Source: CAXXFQ01 sp963674475 (lineage in GTDB: Bacteria > Planctomycetota > Planctomycetia > Pirellulales > Thermoguttaceae). From it: a DNA stretch of 53,148 bases. Each line of letters starts with the position of its first letter. The first letter of the stretch is position 1. Below the pieces are notes generated by a model. That model did not search any database. It saw nothing but the letters and a program-made list of their open reading frames with translations, and had not been told where the DNA came from. The stretch is taken from NCBI GenBank assembly GCA_963674475.2, contig CAXXFQ010000004.1, positions 1 to 53,148 of the forward strand, written 5' to 3'. A program made the translations under genes and the position numbers. Shown here piece by piece: positions 1-10,145 of the stretch.

Positions 1-672
1 ACAATCAAGCCGGGCCATGCGAGCAGATGGTCTTCTATGATATTCCCGCTATCTTTCGAACCGCTCATGATGAAATCGGTGGTTTCTACACGCCGGAGTT
101 TGCGGAGTCGCTCGACGGGCGAACCGCGTTTGATCTGTTCACCTTTCCGCAGCCATGGCGCGGGTAGATTTGCGCATCACGCGTCTGATCTGCGAGACCT
201 ATCTGTTAGAGAACGGGATCGCTCAGGGCGACCGTTTGAGTATGGCCTCGTCGGTCGAATTGCGTCTGCCGCTGGTAGATTATCGTTGGTGGAAACCGTG
301 ATTGGTCTGCGCAAGTCACAGCCAGATCATGAACTACCCCCGAAAGCCTGGCTGAAAAACGCCGTGGCGGACATTGTGCCCGACAACATATTGAACCGCC
401 CCAAGCAGGGTTTCGCGCCGCCGTTGAACACGTGGCACCAAGCCCTTTTCGCGAAATACGGCTCGAACCTCGACAGTGGCTACCTAGTTGACACGGGCAT
501 TCTCAAGCCGGATGCGGCCCGGCAACTAGTCCCGGGACCGTTTCCGAAAGGCACTGTTGTTCCAACGTCATTCAAGGCATTGGTGCTGGAAACCTGGTGT
601 CGGCAGTTCTCGGTCAGCAACGGCCTAAACGAGGATACCGCAGAATCTTGTTTTACTGCCATAACTGCATAA
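1..672 (+). CDS. Asparagine synthase (glutamine-hydrolysing), C-terminal part, frameshifted
   Basis: C-terminal synthetase domain of an AsnB-type enzyme, which amidates aspartate (or a sugar or peptide acid in surface-polysaccharide clusters) using ATP. The 5' end lies outside the window. Frame 3 gives QMVFYDIPAIFR up to about 163, frame 2 gives DRLSMASSVELRLPLVDY, and frame 1 gives the typical tail ILNRPKQGFAPPLNTW up to the stop at 670-672. Both shifts are explained by one base missing from a short run: GGGG read as GGG near 163, and TTT read as TT near 285. The SVELRLPLVD segment and the RPKQGF segment are family hallmarks. It is followed by a methyltransferase and two glycosyltransferases, so it probably belongs to an exopolysaccharide or O-antigen cluster. 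The open frame starting at 37 is only partly the true frame. Confidence 0.8.
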   Translation, partial: TIKPGHASRWSSMIFPLSFEPLMMKSVVSTRRSLRSRSTGEPRLICSPFRSHGAGRFAHHASDLRDLSVRERDRSGRPFEYGLVGRIASAAGRLSLVETVIGLRKSQPDHELPPKAWLKNAVADIVPDNILNRPKQGFAPPLNTWHQALFAKYGSNLDSGYLVDTGILKPDAARQLVPGPFPKGTVVPTSFKALVLETWCRQFSVSNGLNEDTAESCFTAITA

Positions 673-685
673 TGGTGTTAATGTA

Positions 686-1431
686 ATGATTATTCCCAAG
701 TTCATCGCTGACATGGGACGCTCGTTGAACCGACTATACTACAGGCAGCTTTTTCGCTCTATCTATGTCAAATCCCGGCAGCCACCCTCTTGGTTCGATC
801 ATCGCATGGACCTGTATTATTTGTGGCCGGAGAACCTGTTTTGGCTGGAACGAGGTGTCCTCCCACGCCGACACATGAAGCCCGGCTGCACGGTTCTGGA
901 TCTATTCTGCGGTGACGGATTCTTCTCCCGCTATTTCTATTCGACCATCGCTGACCACGTTGACGCCGTGGACAAAGACTCAAAGGCCATTTCTCATGCG
1001 GCGAAGTGGCACGCACACCCGAAGGTTCACTACGCACAACTTGACGCAGTAACCACTGCTTTTCCACGCAAACACTATGACGTCATCGTCTGGTTCGAGG
1101 GCATTGAGCACCTGGACTTGTCCGAGTATGCAGTAGTGATACAACGCATCAAGGCGGCAATCGGCATGAATGGCCTGTTGGTCGGCTCGACACCAATACT
1201 TCCTGCCACGCGAAGGGGGTTGGCAATTGGGAACATCAAAATGAATTCACGAGTGCTGAACATTTGCATGCTTTTCTCAACCGCGACTTCCCACTAGTAG
1301 AGATCGAAACAACCGTGTATCCGGAGAGGTCGGGCTACGAACGACGTACAGCCTATTTCTCTGTCTCTCTTTGTGAGCAACCAGCTCTTTACGAAAAAGG
1401 GGCAGAGCAAGTGGGGCTTTGTAGTGCCTGA
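686..1431 (+). CDS. Class I SAM-dependent methyltransferase, one frameshift
   Basis: Small-molecule methyltransferase of about 248 aa. The AdoMet-binding motif I is visible as VLDLFCGDGFFS (about residues 69-80), followed by the acidic VDAVDKD strand and a post-motif VIVWFEGIEHL. After about 1229 the frame must move: NEFTSAEHLHAFLNRDFPLVEIETTVYPERSGY reads on in frame 1 to a TGA at 1429-1431. One G missing from a GGGG run (ATTGGGGAACAT expected) accounts for this. Without the correction the open frame stops at 1297. It starts 14 bp after the asparagine synthase stop and overlaps the next glycosyltransferase, which suggests one operon. The substrate is probably a sugar or sugar-linked group, inferred only from the neighbours. 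Confidence 0.75.
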
Positions 1432-2511
1432 TCCCAAAATAACATTCGGGATGATCGTACTGAATGGTGAGCCGTTTACACGCTACTGTTTGCGCTCGGT
1501 CTATCCTTTTTCCCACCAGATCATCGTTGTGGAAGGTGCGGCACCAGCCGCACGCTGTGTGGCGACATCCGGCGGTCACTCGCGGGATGGCACATTAGAT
1601 GCGATTCGGGGATTTCAGAAGCACGAGGATCCGGAGAACAAGGTGATCCTGGTTACGGCGGAGGACGATGGGCATCCCGACGGCTTCTGGCCGGGCGAGA
1701 AGCACGAGCAGAGCGAAGCCTACGCCCGACGGGCAACCGGCAATTACCTCTGGCAGGTTGATTGTGATGAATTCTACCAATCGGATGATATGCAGGATGT
1801 GATGACGATGCTGCGCGATGATCCGACCCTCACCGCCATCTCGTTCAAACAGATCACGTTCTGGGGCGGATTCGATTACTGGTGCGATAGCTGGTACCTC
1901 CGACATGTACAGACGAACGTGCATCGCGTATTCCGTTGGAATCCCGGCTATCGTTATATCACACACCGGCCTCCGACAGTGCACGATTGCAAGGACGCGA
2001 CCTGCGCCAGCTCCACTGGGTCAGTGATGAAGAGACGGCTCGCCTCGGCATCCGCATGTACCACCTCTCGCTGCTGCTACCGAAGCAGGTCACCGAAAAA
2101 TGCGAGTACTACGGAGCCGCGGCTTGGGCCCGGAAGCCCGGGGCTCCACAGTGGGCTCGTGATGTGTTTACCGAGCTTCGGCGACCATTCCGTGTCCACA
2201 ATGTCTACGAGTATCCGAGTTGGCTCGAGCGTTTTACGGGAAAGCTGCCGCCGCAAGTTGAAGCGCTGCGTGCCGATCTCCAAAGCGGACGATGCACTGT
2301 GCCGCTCCGCCAGACTGACGACATCGAGCGGTTGCTGCACTCACCGGCATATCGCCTCGGCCGAGCTGCGCTGAAATTCTGGGAGCCACACGCGCGCCGT
2401 CGAAAGGAATCGTCCCACCAATGGCTAACGCGGCTTTTACGGACAGCCTGGAGTCGGCGGCGTTGTCCGGCACTACAAACGCTGGGCATGGGTATCCGTC
2501 CGGCAGACTAA
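1373..2511 (+). CDS. Family 2-like glycosyltransferase, one frameshift
   Basis: Cytoplasmic glycosyltransferase of about 379 aa. ITFGMIVLNGEPFTRYCLRS is the GT-A start, and WQVDCDEFY supplies an acidic DxD-like metal/nucleotide-sugar motif near residue 127. It continues with HRVFRWNPGYRYITHRPPTVHD. At about 1986 the frame changes (GATTTG expected, GATTG read), after which LQGRDLRQLHWVSDEE and a long C-terminal part run to 2511. The GTG start at 1373 overlaps the preceding methyltransferase by about 59 bp; no better start lies before the conserved domain. It belongs with the neighbouring GT4 in a polysaccharide cluster. Acceptor and donor sugars cannot be told from the sequence. Confidence 0.7.
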
Positions 2512-2540
2512 CTACTGGAGATTTTCAGTTGGATTCCGCG

Positions 2541-4015
2541 ATGGCCCATCCCGCACTACGTATCCTACAGGTCAATACACATGACCTCAGCGGGGGGGCC
2601 GAGAAGGTCTCGTGGGAGTTGTTTCAGGAATATCGACGGCGCGGCTTGGCCTCGTGGCTAGCGGTCGGCCGAAAACACAGCAATGATCCGGACGTCTTTC
2701 GCATACCCCACCATCTGGGCAATATAAATCCGTGGTCGCGTGCCTGGTGGCGAGTCCATCAGTGTCTCCAGCCGCTATACCAACACGTGCCGGGCGCCCG
2801 GTTCCTGTGCCGAGCAACGCATGCACTAGCGGCCCCGCGTGGCATTGCCGATTACTGGTTCGGGCAGGAGGATTTCAGTTACCCCGGCGCCAAGCGTGTG
2901 CTCGACACCTCTCAACAACAGCCGACAATACTGCATTGCCACAATCTGCATGGAAAGTACTTCGATCTGCGTGCACTTGTAACTCTGAGCCGGCGCGTCC
3001 CTGTCTTTGTCACTCTGCACGATGCATGGATGTTCACCGGCCATTGTGCCCACTTTTTCGAGTGCCAGCGTTGGGTAACTGGTTGTGGTAACTGTTTAGC
3101 CCTCGACACCTATCCCGCAATCCGTCGCGACGCCAGTAACTTCAACTGCGACGGAAGCGAGAAATCTATAACCAGTGTCAGTTATATGTCACCGCACCGT
3201 CCAAGTGGCTGTTGGATTTGGCCAAACGCTCAATCCTGACCCCGGCCATGGCAGAAACCCGCGTTATTCCCAACGGTATCGATCTAAGCGTATTTCGGCC
3301 GGCAGACAAATACGCAGCACGCGCCGAGATCGGCGTTCCACCTAACACAAAGTTGCTGCTCTTCGTCGCCAACCAAGTCCGCCGGAATCCCTTCAAGGAC
3401 TACGTCACGCTGCGAGCGGCTATCGAACGGATTGCCCTCCGAAACAAGAATCCATCCTCAATTTTTCTTGCGCTTGGCGATGAGGCGGAACCAGAGCGGC
3501 TTGGTTCGGCGACAATCCGATTTGTGCCGTTTCAAAAGCGTCCCATGGATGTCGCTCGTTATTATCAGGCCGCCGACGTCTATATTCATGCGGCGCGGGC
3601 CGACACTTTTCCCAATACTGTTCTCGAAGCACTGGCTTGTGGGACACCTGTGGTCGCTACGGCTGTGGGCGGAATTGCAGAACAGGTGACCACCGTCACA
3701 CACGGATCCGATCGCTTGGCGAACGTGTCCTACGCTCAATCAGTTGAACAGGCCACAGGTATCCTGGTCCCACCACATGATGCGGACTCTTTAGCCAGCG
3801 GTATCATGCGGCTGCTCGACGACGACACGCTTAGTCAACGGCTGGGTGAGAATGCCGCCCGCGAAGCCCGCCGCCGATTTGATCTTCGACGGCAGGCTGA
3901 TGAATATCTGGCGTGGTACACTGCAGTGACCGAGAAAAACCAGTCCCACACTGCCAAGATCGCCCTGGAAGCTCCCGTCCTTGCGTCCTGCTCCAACACC
4001 TGCACAATCCATTAA
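2541..4015 (+). CDS. GT4 (GT-B) glycosyltransferase, one frameshift
   Basis: GT-B glycosyltransferase of about 491 aa resembling the WcaL/colanic-acid type of family 4. The N-terminal half has ILQVNTHDLSGGAEKVSWEL and VFVTLHDAWMFTGHCAHFFEC with TGCGNC, a cysteine pattern common in this subgroup. The C-terminal nucleotide-sugar domain has RVIPNGIDLSVFRP, ALACGTPVVATAVGGIAEQV and EQATGILVPPHDADSLA, the EX7E-type region. Near 3150 one G is missing (TGGCGACGG read as TGCGACGG), so the two halves lie in different frames. I chose the ATG at 2541 because the family begins right at the GGAEKV loop; an in-frame ATG at 2421 overlaps the previous gene. It is the last gene of the cluster. Confidence 0.8.
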
Positions 4016-4233
4016 ACTTCATGAGCTGGCGGTAGGAGAAAACTATAGAAGAAACCGTAAATGAATGCATAGAGTTACTCAATCAGCAATCGATTTCAGT
4101 CGGTCAGATGCCGACTCTACTCGACATATACATATGATTAAGTAACCGGCCGATGGCCTTGACGGACGGCGGCTGATTCCTTAGCTTTTGGGCGGTGCTG
4201 ATTAAGCCGATTGCTGAATTAGCGTCGGCCGGC
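4016..4233. other. Intergenic region before tRNA pair
   Basis: No gene, clear promoter or terminator was recognised here. It is ordinary AT-richer spacer between the polysaccharide cluster and the tRNA genes. Confidence 0.5.
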
Positions 4234-4306
4234 GGTCGGGTAGCTCAGTTGGTAGAGCAACGGATTGAAAATCCGTGTGTCGGCGGTTCAAATCCGCCCC
4301 TGACCA
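4234..4306 (+). tRNA. tRNA-Phe (GAA)
   Basis: 73-nt cloverleaf. The acceptor stem GGTCGGG pairs with CCTGACC (one G-T). The anticodon stem ACGGA/TCCGT holds the loop TTGAAAA, giving anticodon GAA. The T arm is GGCGGTTCAAATCCGCC. CCA is not encoded. Confidence 0.96.
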
Positions 4307-4324
4307 TTACAGTGAAATTATCCT

Positions 4325-4397
<73 letters not shown>

Positions 4398-4502
4398 TTC
4401 CGCAACCCGCTGACAGCCAGAAGGTTATGAGCTGTTAGCGGCACGTCATCAGCAACCGAAACCGTGGCACTACACTTATCCCTACAGTTTTGGAGAGGTG
4501 TC

Positions 4503-5063
4503 ATGCCACGAAGTCGACCAGCATCCAGACCACTTTCGTACCACAAGCACACCGGACAGTACTACGTGACGCGCAAAGGTAAACGAGTTTATCTCGGAGC
4601 CGATGAGCCAGAGGCACTCAAGAAGTATCATCGGCTTGCACTCGGTGTTTCCATGCACCCGCGTTCTCGTATCGATCGGTCTTTGACGGCTAAGGAGTTG
4701 GCCAATCGATTTCTGGCGATCCAGCAGGCCAACTGGCGGGCCCCGGAAACCACATTGAAATCGTACACCGCTTGGCTTGGGCGTTTCCTCAGGGACTACA
4801 CGTCGGTCTCATGGCTCTCACCCTTTCTTGACACTGGTTTTCCAACGCGTCTCATTGAGGCACACTCTTCAGCCCCGCGGGGGGATCACGCGTCCCGCTA
4901 TCTGAATGCGGAGGCCGCGGACAGTCCGCGGATTGCCGTGGATGGGCTTCTTCGCGCGGCGCAGTCTCCGGGGGCCGATGGCCGTGAGGGCCAGGAGGTC
5001 GGGCGTGAGCGCCCCTCGGTCTCGGGCAGGCCCGCGAGTGGGACGTACTGCATAACACACTAA
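4503..5063 (+). pseudogene. Truncated tyrosine-recombinase (phage-type integrase) N-terminus
   Basis: The ATG at 4503 opens MPRSRPASRPLSYHKHTGQY, followed by YVTRKGKRVYLG and LTAKELANRFLAIQQANW with TLKSYTAWLGRFLRDY. This is the N-terminal arm-binding and start of the core-binding (SAM-like) region of integrases found beside planctomycete tRNA genes. After about residue 110 (near 4840) the resemblance ends and no catalytic R-H-R-Y domain follows, so the gene is cut. The open frame runs on to 5063 through unrelated GC-rich sequence. It sits directly 3' of tRNA-Ala, the usual place for a tRNA-targeting integrase. Confidence 0.65.
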
Positions 5064-5310
5064 CTGGGCCTTTGGCGGGCGCATTCTGGAGAGGCAGAAT
5101 GAGCGTTGGCGGTCCGTCTTTCACCAGGGGGAGCCGCTGAAAGGCCTCGAACGGCTATGCCAGCTATGCAAGGAGGACCTAGTTCATTTCGACCGTTACG
5201 CCGTGGCAGGCGGCGAGCCCGAGTGGCCGGCCCTGGCCAAGACGCTCTGCGCGGGTGAGGTCGACGCGGTCATTGGCGGGCCCCACATTCGCGTCGCGTT
5301 CGAGGAGCGG
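5056..5310 (+). other. Unidentified coding-like fragment
   Basis: An open stretch reading ILERQNERWRSVFHQGEPLK, then LCQLCKEDLVHFDRYA and EPEWPALAKTLCAGEVDAVI has a protein-like composition. It has no start, and it runs into the antisense of the rhs fragment at about 5310. I do not recognise it. It may be the remains of a gene interrupted by the same event that truncated the integrase. Confidence 0.25.
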
Positions 5311-5673
5311 GATGACAATCCGTCGGCGGGCACTGGTGACGTAGTCGATACGGTAGTTCTCGCCAGAATCGCGCACGACAGTCGAGACGTTGCCGGCGCT
5401 GTCGTGAATCTCGCGCAGCCGACCGGCGTCATCAAAGATCAACCGCCATTGACCCGGGCTGGTCAGCACCCACTCGCTCTCGGCGTCATCCCATGCGAGC
5501 AGGTCATGCACCCCGGCCGGCGGCTCGTAAATCCCATCTTCCAGCACGTAGACATTCCTCTGGCCGTCGGCTTCGGCCACAACGACTGTCGCATCGTTCG
5601 GATCGCCGATGATATGGCTGCCGTAGGAGACGCTCCAACCATTGTAACCGGAGAAGAAAGGGAGAAATTCCAA
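5179..5673 (-). pseudogene. Fragment of an Rhs/YD-repeat protein (N-proximal core)
   Basis: About 115 residues between roughly 5660 and 5315 match the large Rhs protein of this window (residues about 455-570) almost word for word: GWSVSYGSHIIGDPNDATVV, NVYVLEDGIYEPPAGVHDLL, SPGQWRLIFDDAGRLREIHD. At about 5320 an extra C shifts the frame, and after GCCGACGGATTG the similarity ends. Upstream of GWSVSYG the similarity also stops. So this is an internal piece of a second rhs gene, cut on both sides, lying beyond the IS66 element from the main array. It has no YD repeats or tip of its own. Confidence 0.75.
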
Positions 5674-5931
5674 TGAATGCGTTCATTAGAGATATAACAT
5701 TGAGTTTCTCCACCATTTTCACCTGCCCATTTTATCCTGCTCTCGGTTAAGCCTTCTAGATCAATCCTCTGAAGTAATATTATTGGAAGTCGATCCATCG
5801 AGTAACACTCGGCGGGCGTCAAAGCCTTCTGCTCTTAATTCCTTGTAACAGTTCACCTATCTGCAAGAATTTTTAAGAATTTTGCATTTTAGCCCTTGCG
5901 CCGGGAGCGCGCACGCGCGTATACACTCGGC
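5674..5931. other. Gap with a possible short reading frame
   Basis: On the minus strand an open frame from 5822 gives MTPAECYSMDRLPIILLQRI and further protein-like sequence to about 5660, after which it is only the shadow of the rhs fragment. It could be the tail of a lost immunity-type gene, but nothing supports a function. The remainder is AT-rich spacer before IS66. Confidence 0.2.
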
Positions 5932-7326
5932 ATGCGCAAGACGACAACACGTGCGGACGCGTTAGAAACATTGGTGGCAGCCCTGCAATCCGGCCACTGC
6001 GATGAGGCCGCCGCACGCCAACTCTACACGCTCGGCCCCGAGGCGGTCACGCTGGCACTGCTCGCCGCGGCGCGACGCATCACTGAACTGCAAACCAAAC
6101 GACCGGCCGCGTTTCTCCCGCCACACCCTCCGGCATGATTCCGGTCTATAACAAGCCAACACCGACACGACACACAGACAACGCCGCAAACGTCCCGGCG
6201 CCCGCGCTGGACATCCTGGCCATCGCCGCCCCACTCCGACCCGGATCGATGAGCACCAGGAACATCGCCTCAAGACCTGTCCGTGCTGCGGCGGGCCGCT
6301 GCAACGCTGCCGCCGCACGCGCACCCGGCTGGTCGAGGACCTGCCCGAAAACCTGCACTCGGTCGTCACCGAACACACCATCCATCGAGACTACTGCCCG
6401 AAATGCAAAAAGCACGTCGAGCCGGTCGTGCCCGACGCCTTGCCAGGCGCCACCTTCGGACATCGTCTGATCAGCTTCACCGGTTGGTGTCATTACGGTC
6501 TGGGCGTCACCATCGATCAACAGGTCGACATCCTGCAATACCACCTGCAACTGCGGCTCTCGGCCGGCGGACTGATCGCCGCCTGCAGCGCCTGGCGGAG
6601 ATTCTCACGCCCTGGTACGAACAGATCGGCGACCAGGCCAGAAAGTCGGCCTACCTGCACGCCGACGAAACCGGCTGGCGCGTGCAAGGCCGGACCTGCT
6701 GGTTATGGTGTTTTGCCAATGGACAAGTCTGTTACTACCTGATCGACCGCTGCCGCGGCAGCCCGGTGCTGCAACGCTTCTTCGGCGACGCGTTTGACGG
6801 CATCTTGCTACACGACTTCTGGAGCGCGTACGAGTCGCTCGACGTGCTCGATCGGCAATATTGCCTGGTGCATCTGCTGCGCGAGCTGGAGAAGATCGAC
6901 CAACGCAACGCCACCAGTGAATGGCAATCTTTCGCCAAGACGCTGCGGCGGCTGATCCGTGACGGCATTCGCCTGCGCAAGCGGGCGGACTTCTCGCCGG
7001 CGAAGTATCAGAGTCGCATTCTGCGTCTGGGCCGCCGGCTGGATGCCTTGATCGTGACGGACGTGAACGACGCCGATGCCCGGCGGTTGCTCAAGCGTTT
7101 GCGGCGGACGGGTGATCACATCTTCACCTTCCTGGATTACCCGGAGATTGCCTTCGAGAACAACTTCGCCGAGCGGCAGATCCGGCCGGCGGTGATCTTG
7201 CGGAAGAACAGCCAGTCGAATCGTTCGGATCGCGGGGCTCGCACGCAGGCGGTGCTGATGAGCATCTACCGCACGCTACACCTCCGCGGCCACGATCCAC
7301 TGCAGACCATCTCAGATGCCCTGTGA
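5932..7326 (+). pseudogene. IS66-family transposase (TnpC type), frameshifted
   Basis: Reconstructed DDE transposase of about 465 aa. It comprises an N-terminal helical region (ALETLVAALQSGHCDEAAAR), a zinc ribbon CPCCGGPLQR...YCPKCKKHVEP, and a catalytic region with YLHADETGWRVQG, HDFWSAYESL and the glutamate-bearing ENNFAERQIRP near the end. Three one-base deletions (near 6132, 6175 and 6578) move the frame 1-3-2-1. The C-terminus ends DAL-TGA-TYLNTG, where relatives continue through an arginine, so TGA may replace CGA. No TnpA or TnpB partners are present. The element separates the rhs array from the rhs fragment at 5179-5673. Terminal repeats were not resolved. Confidence 0.85.
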
Positions 7327-7397
7327 ACCTACCTGAATACTGGATACTCCCCCCACTACCACCGGAATCCGTTGCAAATGACTGAACTGTTACGTAT

Positions 7398-7625
7398 CTA
7401 ATTATTCTTATTTGCCATTATCCGCCACATGACCGCCCCCCAGATGTAACCAGCAACCGCCCAAAGCGGCATAAAACATAGCCATAAGAGCAAAGCATGG
7501 AAGAACCCGGCTTGCTCCCGCTGAAAGTATGCCATCAGCGTTGCGTGACATGAGCCAACGAGAAGCCCCCAACCAAGGACCCCTTTTATCCATATGAACC
7601 GCCTTCTCCGGCCTACTGTGTTCAT
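7398..7625 (-). CDS. Small two-helix membrane protein, candidate immunity protein of Rhs tip 5
   Basis: 75 aa, basic N-terminus (MNTVGRRRRFIWIKG) followed by two hydrophobic segments (about residues 16-33 and 41-63: HALLLWLCFMPLWAVAGYIW). Its ATG overlaps the stop codon of the Rhs tip upstream (ATGA at 7622-7625), so the two are translationally coupled. In Rhs and CDI systems the gene directly after a toxin tip normally encodes its immunity protein; that is the basis of the call, since no family is recognised. The cognate tip ends in a glycine-rich hydrophobic stretch, which fits a membrane-acting toxin neutralised by a membrane protein. It is the last gene of the array before IS66. Confidence 0.6.
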   Translation of the reverse strand: MNTVGRRRRFIWIKGVLGWGLLVGSCHATLMAYFQREQAGFFHALLLWLCFMPLWAVAGYIWGAVMWRIMANKNN

Positions 7626-8548
7626 TCAATGAACTCCGTGACCACCCCACCGATGAATCCAGTAACAAAACCAGTGACGTATCCCGTGATGCCGCCAACG
7701 ATGGCAGCTTCTGGACCACCAAACGCGCCGATGCCTAGTCCTAGACCAAACCCCATGTCTGCTCCCAGAGCCGTTGACTTAATTATTGCTACACATCTTA
7801 CGTCAGGAGTCCGTGGCGGCGCGGGCGGAAGCTTACCAGGGGGGACCGTGACAGAGTACTGATATTCATTCTTGAACAATCCAGTCCATCCCCGATCATA
7901 GTAGTGTCGAGTAACAAATCCTTTCTTGTCAAGTACATCATCATAATCCCAGTAGAGTCCTGCCGGATCGATACAGGTCAGCGGGTTGTTAACACAATAC
8001 AGGTAGAGGTTAAAACCGCCTCGAATGCCGATTAAATCACGTTGCACAAACCGACCAATATCTGGCTGGTACCAGCGGGCGCCGACGTGTTGTAATGTAA
8101 TCGGAGCGCTGCCTGGAACACCGTCCAGCGTTAACAGATCCGATTCATAGCCGTATCCGTCGGCGTATTGGTAGCGCGTGTTAAGTTCATTGGGATCACC
8201 GATCGGTTCGCCGAAGGCGGTGTAGGCCAGGGAAGCCGTTGCCGCGCTATTGGGATCAGTGGTCAACATGGTCGAATCGATCAGGTCGCCGTGGAAGTAG
8301 CGCGTGATCGTATTCGGATCGACGACGGTTTGTTGCGCATTGATGCCGGATGCGGTCAGGTAGCGCAGTTGCTCATCGACCTGCAAGTCGTAGTTTGGAT
8401 CGTTGTCCGTCAGCAGCATGTCGAAATCACCGTAGGGCATTTCGCCCATATAATCGGTCCAGTGCTCGGTGTGCGTCGGACCGTTGGGATCCTGCTCCTG
8501 CAAGAGATACCATGTATTCGGATCGACATCGCGCTACATGTGCCGCTA
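7622..8548 (-). CDS. Orphan Rhs tip 5: partial core plus glycine-rich C-terminal domain
   Basis: Cassette without its own N-terminus. Core sequence starts near 8545, about 12 bp after the stop of the previous gene, with RHM-TAG-RDVDPNTWYLL, where the full-length protein has RHMW. It runs through HTEHWTDYMGEMPYGDFDML, HVGARWYQPDIGRFVQRD and NPLTCIDPAGL (boundary near 7955). The longest open frame from a start codon begins at 8503. The variable tip (about 110 aa) starts YWDYDDVLDKKGFVTRHYYD and ends in a glycine-rich hydrophobic run (ADMGFGLGLGIGAFGGPEAA and further). The last 300 bp of core are nearly identical to the full-length gene. Probably silent unless recombined into the full-length gene. 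Confidence 0.75.
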
Positions 8549-8557
8549 GAGCCGATG

Positions 8558-9160
8558 TCATCTATGCCGCTCCCATATCTGGTCGAATAACGAAAATAAA
8601 CAGCGCTCGACAACAAAGTGATAGTTTCCCATTACTTCCAGTGACGTATGGCTAGATGCATAGAATATGAAACCTTCTCGGCCAGTATTCGTACAGAGAT
8701 AAGGTGCATTATGTGAATCGCCAGAACCACGATACCCTGCTATCGCGGTCAGTACCGTTCTGGCAATATCAACATCCGTAGCCCAAAAAATCGAGAGCTC
8801 TTCAGCATCGAACTGTTCTAGTATACCTCTGAGGGCTTCACTAGAACCGCAGTGGAAAGCCGATTCGGAAGCCACACACAACTCACATAATCCCAATGTA
8901 TCGATTAAGTTACGCTTGGCTTTGGCCGAAAGGAAAGCATTGATTGGAACGATATATAAATTCTCTCCCTTTTGTGTCCATATCCTTATAATATGGGTAT
9001 ACATTTCCAAAACAACATTAGTATCTGTAGCATCATCCTGTTTTGCTATAACCAAGCGATTTGTACTAAGTGGTATACCTCGCTTTTGTGCCTCATTGGA
9101 ATTCAGAGGTATTTCCAGAGCTATTTGCAACATGTCTTTAGCAGTAGATGTTAGCATCAT
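8558..9160 (-). CDS. Candidate immunity protein of Rhs tip 4 (200 aa, soluble)
   Basis: Starts at the ATG at 9160 (MMLTSTAKDMLQIALEIPLN), 13 bp after the tip stop and with AAGGGA about 9 nt upstream. An in-frame ATG at 9211 would overlap the tip. There are no membrane segments. A middle region NLYIVPINAFLSAKAKRNLI and a C-terminal part SIFWATDVDIARTVLTAIAG are visible, but the family is not recognised. Position directly after an Rhs tip and its distinct sequence compared with the other five downstream genes are the only grounds for the immunity call. Its stop at 8558 lies about 12 bp before the core of the next cassette. Confidence 0.6.
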   Translation of the reverse strand: MMLTSTAKDMLQIALEIPLNSNEAQKRGIPLSTNRLVIAKQDDATDTNVVLEMYTHIIRIWTQKGENLYIVPINAFLSAKAKRNLIDTLGLCELCVASESAFHCGSSEALRGILEQFDAEELSIFWATDVDIARTVLTAIAGYRGSGDSHNAPYLCTNTGREGFIFYASSHTSLEVMGNYHFVVERCLFSLFDQIWERHR

Positions 9161-9173
9161 GGTATCTATTCCC

Positions 9174-10066
9174 TTAGAACCATCCCCTGATTCGCTTAAT
9201 CCAATCACCATCTATATGTCTCCCCTTGCCATGGTGCGGTGGATCAAAGCGTATATATTTACGTAACTTGAGAAGTTTTCGCTCGATCCACCAACCATTC
9301 TTGGCTACTCTGACCGCCTTCCCACCCATTGATACGATGCGAACACATACGCCCATCGGAGCGAATAAGCTCGCAATCTCTGCGGCGGTGGCAACATTTG
9401 ATGCATTAACGGTACTGCGATCATCCCAAAAGTCAGACCACCAATTTGAACCTGTTGGACCGCCAGTAATCCAGAGGATTACCCTATCGGTTCGATTTAA
9501 GAAGGCCGCCTGTCTTCGAGCATGCCGTTCTGCCCAACCGTACAAGCCCAATGGATCAACCGAATTCAGGGGGTTTGCGTCACAATATATGTAAAGATTG
9601 AGACCTCCCATTATTCCAATCGGGTCCCGCTGGATGAAGCGGCCTATGTTAGGTTGATACCAGCGGGCGCCGACGTGTTGTAATGTAATCGGAGCGCTGC
9701 CTGGAACACCGTCCAGCGTTAACAGATCCGATTCATAGCCGTATCCGCCGGCGTATTGGTAGCGTGTGTTGAGACCGTTCGGATCGCCGACAAGCTCACC
9801 GAAAGCCGTATAGGCTAGAGAATCCATAGCTATGCCATTAGGATCAGTGGTCAGCATGGCCGAGTCGATCAGGTCGCCGTGGAAGTAGCGCGTGATCGTA
9901 TTCGGATCGACGACGGTTTGTTGAGCATTGAGGCCGGCTGTGGTCAGGTAGCGCGTTTGCTCATCAACCTCCATGATGTAATTCGGATCCTCGGTCAACG
10001 TCATCTCAAAATCGCCGTATGGCATCTGCCCGGCGTAGTCGGTCCAGTGCTCGGTGTGCGTCGGAT
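9174..10066 (-). CDS. Orphan Rhs tip 4: partial core plus basic C-terminal domain
   Basis: Core homology begins near 10066 (YPTHTEHWTDYAGQMPYGDF); the first in-frame ATG is at 10025. The core runs through QHVGARWYQPNIGRFIQRDP and NLYIYCDANPLNSVDPLGL (boundary near 9543). The tip of about 122 aa has a basic helix (ERHARRQAAFLNRTDRVILW), a tryptophan-rich stretch (GSNWWSDFWDD) and a basic histidine-rich end (RFDPPHHGKGRHIDGDW). The end resembles nuclease-type tips with conserved His, but I cannot assign a family. The pre-tip segment IGIMGGLNLY is shared with orphan 1. Confidence 0.75.
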
Positions 10067-10145
10067 AATCTGACCACTTTTACTTCGGAGTAGCCGAGCC
10101 GCATCGTCGCAACCGCGCGCGAACTTAGTCCCGTTATTCCTGGCG
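10067..10145. other. Spacer between immunity gene 3 and orphan tip 4
   Basis: 79 bp with no recognisable gene. It is the longest gap between a candidate immunity gene and the next core segment in the array; the others are 5-35 bp. Confidence 0.5.

Noticed and set aside
2205..2489. Several minus-strand frames inside the polysaccharide cluster
   Set aside because: They overlap clear glycosyltransferase coding on the plus strand and have no ribosome sites or domains.
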